Below are positions 15,301-18,971 of a DNA stretch of 18,971 nt, in pieces. Made by a program: the position numbers and the translations under genes. The stretch covers positions 1 through 18,971 of the forward strand of contig DRLZ01000096.1 in NCBI GenBank assembly GCA_011322755.1. The letters are read 5' to 3'. The stretch's first letter is position 1, and each line of letters opens with the position of its first letter. The notes beneath the pieces are model-generated. The model saw nothing but the letters and a program-made list of their open reading frames with translations. It had not been told where the DNA came from and ran no database searches. Source of the DNA: Crenotrichaceae bacterium. GTDB taxonomy: Bacteria; Pseudomonadota; Gammaproteobacteria; Methylococcales; DRLZ01.

Positions 15301-18137
15301 TTAGTCGCCAGAAACGCAGCGCACTAGAAACAATCGTTTTAGGTATTGTACTGCTTGTTATCGCATTGAGCTTGCTTTACACACAATCACTCGCGCCAGC
15401 AAATCGCTTGATCTACGATGCCTTTATTCGATTTGATTCCCATCCTCCATCTGATGACATTGTGATCGTCGCTGTTGATGAGAAAAGTATTCTGAGTCTA
15501 GGGCGGTGGCCATGGTCAAGACATTATCATGCGATGCTGATAGATCAATTAGGAATGGCTGGAGCGAAAGCGATAGGTTTGAGTATCATTTTTTCTGAAC
15601 CAGACGCTATCCATCCTGAAGACGATGCTCGTCTTGAACAATCCCTGAGAGACAATGCCAGGGTAATTTTGCCCGTTGTTAGCAACTCACCACCATTTAA
15701 CCAATCTTCGAGTGGAATAGTACCGATCCCTCGTTTTATCGCTGCGGCTGCAGGTCTTGGACACGTGGATATTGAGCTGGATGGTGATGGGATAGCGCGT
15801 TCAGTATTTTTACAAGCAAACTCCGGAAGTACAAAATGGTACAGCTTTGGCTTGGCGATGAAGAATTTTGCTGATGGCGTCTACTTAAAACAAGAGAGTG
15901 AAACCAGCACGAGTCATCATGTATCAGATCAGTGGATCAAGAGTAAGCGTATGCTGATTCCGTATGTCGGCCAACCTGGCTCTATTCGATATGTATCTTA
16001 CATTGATATTCTTGAAGGTCGAATTGCTCCCATGATTTTGAAGGATAAGTTTGTAATAGTGGGCGTAACTGCCGCAGGTATGGGTAGCTATCTTGCAACA
16101 CCTGTATCACAAGGCGGTAACTTGATGCCTGGTGTAGAGGTCAATGCGAATATCCTAAACGCAGTAAAAACCGGCACAGGGATATTTCCTATGTCAAAAG
16201 CGTGGACTTTTCTTCTGGCTAGCTTACTAACTCTGTTGCCAGTATTTATTTATCCAAGATTAACCCCACGCACTGCATTAGTTGCAATGGTTATACTCAT
16301 TATAGTCACACTCACAGCTGATTATGTGCTGTTGTCTAAATTCAAACTGTGGTTTCCATCTGCTCCTGTTTTACTTGCGACAATTTTTAGTTATCCATTG
16401 TGGAGCTGGCGTCGCCTGGAATTTACCGGGCGATCCATGTTTGAACACAAACAACGAAGTGATGTTACCTTGGAAGCCATTGGTGATGCGGTTATTACAA
16501 CCGATCAAGGTGGTCTTGCTGAATATCTAAATCCAGCTGCCCTACACTTGACTCACTCTACACAGGAGGAAGCATCCGGAAGATTAGTCAGTCATTTATT
16601 GAGCCCTACAGATCTATGTGATGGTAATTGTCTTGACGAACTTGTTGAACGATGTATTCGTGAAAATAAAACACTGAGGTTACCCACTGATACAGTAGTT
16701 ATCAATAACCAGGAAATGGAACTGGCCATTATTGGAACCATAGCGCCAATCCACGATGATTCAGGGAAACCACGCGGTGCGGTTGTTGCAATTAGCGATG
16801 TGACTGAAATGCGTGATTTAATGCGGGAAATGGAACATCAAGCCAATCATGATGTATTAACAGGACTTCCAAATCGCGTGTTATTACGTGATCGTCTAGA
16901 ACGCGCTATTATTCGTGCCAAACGAACAGAATCCCAGGTTGTCGTTCTGTTTGCTGACCTTGATGGATTCAAGACTGTCAATGATGGTCTTGGGCATTTA
17001 GCTGGTGATAAATTACTGAAAGCAGTTTCTGAACGACTCAGAGCAACCGCAAGAGAAGAAGATACCATTGCGCGTATTGGTGGTGATGAATTTGTTATCT
17101 TACTGGAAAATATTAATACCAGAGATCAAATAGAGACCGTTGCCCAAAAAATCATTACTATTTTTAACAATCCGTTTGCGGTTGATCGTCACGAGCTGTT
17201 TGTTGGTGCAAGCATTGGCGTATCAGTTTTTCCAAAAGATGGCGAAGATCATGAAACCTTGTTAAACAATGCTGATACTGCAATGTACCGAGCTAAAGCG
17301 CGTGGACGCAATTCAGTGTGTTATTTCGGTCACGAAATGAGTAGTCATGCACTCAAACGTCTAGTGATGGAGCAGGAATTGAGGCGAGCAATTCATCAAG
17401 ATGATTTGGTATTGTATTATCAGCCGGTGATATCATTAGTTTCTGGAAGAATGACAGGAGTTGAAGCGCTTGTTCGCTGGCAACATCCAGAACGCGGGCT
17501 GATTCAACCTGGAGAATTTATCCCTTTGGCAGAAGAAACGGGGTTAATAGTACCACTTGGAGAATGGGTGATGAATACAGCTTGTCAACAAGCGAAAGAA
17601 TGGAAAGTTGACAAGGGTAACTTTGCATTCAGGGTTGCTGTAAACCTGTCACCTCGGCAATTTTTACAATCAGAATTTCCAGCGTTAATCTCTCGTATTC
17701 TGAAAAACACAGGATTACCAGCAGAATATCTTGAGTTTGAGATTACAGAGAACCATATAATGCAGAATATTGTTGCTGCCACTAAAACCATGCATATATT
17801 GGCAAATATGGGAATAGGATTGTCAATTGATGATTTCGGTACTGGTTATTCTTCCTTGTCTTACTTAAACCAGTTTCCTATTGCCAGGCTTAAAATTGAT
17901 CGTTCATTTGTACAAGACATTGCTCATGAATCTGACAAATCAGCAATAGCTTTGGCCGTTATTGCAATGGCACATAGCATGAATCTATCTGTTGTTGCCG
18001 AAGGTGTAGAAAAACAGGAACAACTCGCTTTTCTAAAAGACAAACAATGTGATGAAATTCAGGGGTTCTATTTTTGCAGACCTATTCATGCTTCCCAAGT
18101 AAAAGAATTTTATGCGGGATTTTCCAAAGCGTCTTAA
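15297..18137 (+). CDS. CHASE2-PAS-GGDEF-EAL c-di-GMP cyclase/phosphodiesterase
   Basis: The 946-residue protein has an N-terminal membrane segment (about 12-30) and a periplasmic CHASE2 domain (about 35-295, with LIYDAFIRF, VAVDEKSI, GRWPWSR and VGVTAAGMG). Three membrane segments follow (about 302-370), then a PAS domain (about 388-508, AIGDAVITTD), GGDEF (about 512-675) and EAL (about 690-940). The cyclase site is intact, RIGGDEF (593-599), with the RxxD inhibitory site REED (586-589). The EAL site is intact: EALVRW (723-728), Asn783, Glu815, DDFGTG (845-850), Lys866 and AEGVE (901-905). It could thus make or degrade c-di-GMP, with direction set by the sensors. CHASE2 is commonly encoded next to FecR-domain proteins, here with a four-base overlap. 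The gene ends near a candidate terminator. Confidence 0.93.
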   Translation: MISRQKRSALETIVLGIVLLVIALSLLYTQSLAPANRLIYDAFIRFDSHPPSDDIVIVAVDEKSILSLGRWPWSRHYHAMLIDQLGMAGAKAIGLSIIFSEPDAIHPEDDARLEQSLRDNARVILPVVSNSPPFNQSSSGIVPIPRFIAAAAGLGHVDIELDGDGIARSVFLQANSGSTKWYSFGLAMKNFADGVYLKQESETSTSHHVSDQWIKSKRMLIPYVGQPGSIRYVSYIDILEGRIAPMILKDKFVIVGVTAAGMGSYLATPVSQGGNLMPGVEVNANILNAVKTGTGIFPMSKAWTFLLASLLTLLPVFIYPRLTPRTALVAMVILIIVTLTADYVLLSKFKLWFPSAPVLLATIFSYPLWSWRRLEFTGRSMFEHKQRSDVTLEAIGDAVITTDQGGLAEYLNPAALHLTHSTQEEASGRLVSHLLSPTDLCDGNCLDELVERCIRENKTLRLPTDTVVINNQEMELAIIGTIAPIHDDSGKPRGAVVAISDVTEMRDLMREMEHQANHDVLTGLPNRVLLRDRLERAIIRAKRTESQVVVLFADLDGFKTVNDGLGHLAGDKLLKAVSERLRATAREEDTIARIGGDEFVILLENINTRDQIETVAQKIITIFNNPFAVDRHELFVGASIGVSVFPKDGEDHETLLNNADTAMYRAKARGRNSVCYFGHEMSSHALKRLVMEQELRRAIHQDDLVLYYQPVISLVSGRMTGVEALVRWQHPERGLIQPGEFIPLAEETGLIVPLGEWVMNTACQQAKEWKVDKGNFAFRVAVNLSPRQFLQSEFPALISRILKNTGLPAEYLEFEITENHIMQNIVAATKTMHILANMGIGLSIDDFGTGYSSLSYLNQFPIARLKIDRSFVQDIAHESDKSAIALAVIAMAHSMNLSVVAEGVEKQEQLAFLKDKQCDEIQGFYFCRPIHASQVKEFYAGFSKAS

Positions 18138-18191
18138 TATTTCATTATCAGAGTCTTGCAGATAACAATATTGATTGAGACTGTTGCAGTT

Positions 18192-18212
18192 CTGATCTCA
18201 TCAGCTTTTTTT
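18192..18212 (+). terminator. Weak intrinsic terminator for the CHASE2 gene
   Basis: CTGAT (18192-18196) and ATCAG (18200-18204) form a 5-bp stem with a 3-base loop, followed by C and seven Ts (18206-18212). It lies about 55 bases past the stop and overlaps the last codons of the convergent phnA gene. The stem is short, so efficiency is uncertain. Confidence 0.35.
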
Positions 18213-18785
18213 AACAAACCTGGTTAGAATAACTATTTTCTGGTCATTCACACGACCTTCAATCTGTTCCGGGTTATCTGCTACCAATGAGATCCGGCGT
18301 ACAGCTGTGCCGCGTTTGGCTGTAAAATTAGCTCCTTTGACAGTCAGATCTTTGATCAGCGTAACAGTATCGCCGGCTTCGAGCACGCTGCCATTGCTAT
18401 CAAGGTGTTGTACTGCATTGCTGCCACGATTACCTTCAGCATTCGCTTGCGCCCATGCCAGTGTTTCCTCATCAAGAAACAACATATCCAGAAGATCTTG
18501 AGGCCAGCCTTCATCGCTAATACGGGTAAGCATTCGCCAGACCATGACTTGTACTGCAGGTATCTGGCTCCACATGCTGTCGTTAAGACAGCGCCAGTGG
18601 TTCACATCGACTGTTTCCGGATTATCAAATTGCTGCTGACAGGTTTTGCAAAGTAACAGGCACTGGTCTGCGCTGCCATCTGAATCCGGTGGTATTTCAT
18701 ACACCTTTAAATTATCAGTTTCTTTGCATAATTCACAACAGGATGCACTGCGTGCGAGTAATGTGGCTTCAACACTCATTTTCAT
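18201..18785 (-). CDS. phnA: PhnA/YjdM zinc-ribbon protein
   Basis: The 194-residue protein has an N-terminal zinc-ribbon with Cys17-x2-Cys20 and Cys46-x2-Cys49 (SCCELC, LLCKTC) and a C-terminal PhnA domain (about 130-194) with DTVTLIKDLTVKGANFTAKRGT and a closing ILTRFVKK. The middle (about 60-125) is the longer linker seen in the roughly 190-residue members rather than the shorter E. coli YjdM. Despite the name, PhnA/YjdM is not part of the carbon-phosphorus lyase and its role is not settled; no phosphonate gene is in view. The ATG at 18785 has a GAG-containing ribosome site; another ATG lies two codons on. A TATAAT is found 25 bases upstream. The gene converges with the CHASE2 gene. Confidence 0.88.
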   Translation of the reverse strand: MKMSVEATLLARSASCCELCKETDNLKVYEIPPDSDGSADQCLLLCKTCQQQFDNPETVDVNHWRCLNDSMWSQIPAVQVMVWRMLTRISDEGWPQDLLDMLFLDEETLAWAQANAEGNRGSNAVQHLDSNGSVLEAGDTVTLIKDLTVKGANFTAKRGTAVRRISLVADNPEQIEGRVNDQKIVILTRFVKKS

Positions 18786-18809
18786 CGTATCTCAAAATTA
18801 AAAGTATTC

Positions 18810-18815
18810 ATTATA
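18810..18815 (-). promoter_or_regulatory. Candidate -10 box for phnA
   Basis: On the minus strand a perfect TATAAT lies 24 bases before the phnA start, which would leave a leader of under 20 bases. No recognisable -35 is at the right distance. Confidence 0.3.
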
Positions 18816-18922
18816 CTGTAAATTGAGATATCTAATCTCTGTATCGATAAGCACCTGAAGCCATTGATGGCATGCGATCGTAGATTTCTCCTCTCTTTCA
18901 ATTGAGGTGGCTTGGGAGATTA

Positions 18923-18971
18923 ATGGAGAATACTGGCATGTATGAAAGCGCGATGGGTTTTAAACACCTGA
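18923..18971 (+). CDS. Possible start of a plus-strand gene cut by the window edge
   Basis: An ATG at 18923 follows GGGAG at close spacing and opens a frame that runs to the window edge without a stop (16 codons, MENTGMYESAMG...). Too short to identify. Confidence 0.25.
   Translation, partial: MENTGMYESAMGFKHL

Noticed and set aside
18201..18785. Phosphonate breakdown gene
   Set aside because: PhnA/YjdM members are not carbon-phosphorus lyase subunits, and no other phn gene is present.
1..18971. CRISPR array, tRNA, insertion sequence or prophage
   Set aside because: No regularly spaced repeats, cloverleaf arms, transposase motifs or phage structural genes were seen on either strand.

Overview
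The window looks like a chromosomal stretch from a Gram-negative proteobacterium, most likely a gammaproteobacterium, though a betaproteobacterium cannot be excluded. The clues are a WaaP/RfaP-type LPS core kinase, a YpjD-type membrane protein, large CHASE/CHASE2-GGDEF-EAL c-di-GMP enzymes and a PhnA/YjdM protein. Spacers are AT-rich. I see no rRNA, tRNA, CRISPR array, insertion sequence or phage gene.

Layout. (1) 3-1793 (+) is the 3' part of a CHASE-GGDEF-EAL protein with a degenerate GGDEF motif. It converges on (2) a minus-strand envelope block: waaP (2055-2873), a membrane-anchored LysM protein (3128-3919), a secreted rhodanese with extra cysteine motifs (3944-4615), a YpjD/CcsA-like membrane protein (4917-5735) and a GT4 glycosyltransferase (5758-6918). 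(3) 7077-13172 is the central biosynthetic block. Five overlapping minus-strand genes encode two ketosynthases, a hot-dog dehydratase, a ketoreductase and a chain-length-factor-like protein. A divergent plus-strand gene encodes a small adenylate-forming ligase. The order KS-DH-KR-KS is the apeO-P-Q-R order of aryl polyene (APE) clusters, with apeC-like and apeH-like partners. (4) 13654-18137 (+) is a translationally coupled pair: a secreted LysM-FecR-Fn3 protein with a C-terminal membrane anchor, then a CHASE2-PAS-GGDEF-EAL enzyme with intact motifs. (5) 18201-18785 (-) is a PhnA/YjdM zinc-ribbon protein.

How the genes may work together. By the established APE pathway, the ligase would activate an aryl acid onto an acyl carrier protein. 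KS/CLF, KR, DH and the second KS would then extend it into a polyene that is anchored in the outer membrane. This locus is only a core: no carrier protein, second dehydratase, thioesterase, acyltransferase or methyltransferase is in the window, so the pathway must be split across the genome, atypical, or decaying. The dehydratase also carries Gln where the hot-dog catalytic His is expected. The most notable regulatory unit is the LysM-FecR/CHASE2 pair, whose architecture suggests that a periplasmic or cell-wall signal controls c-di-GMP. The two c-di-GMP enzymes differ: the first looks like a phosphodiesterase with a dead cyclase domain, the second looks competent for both activities.
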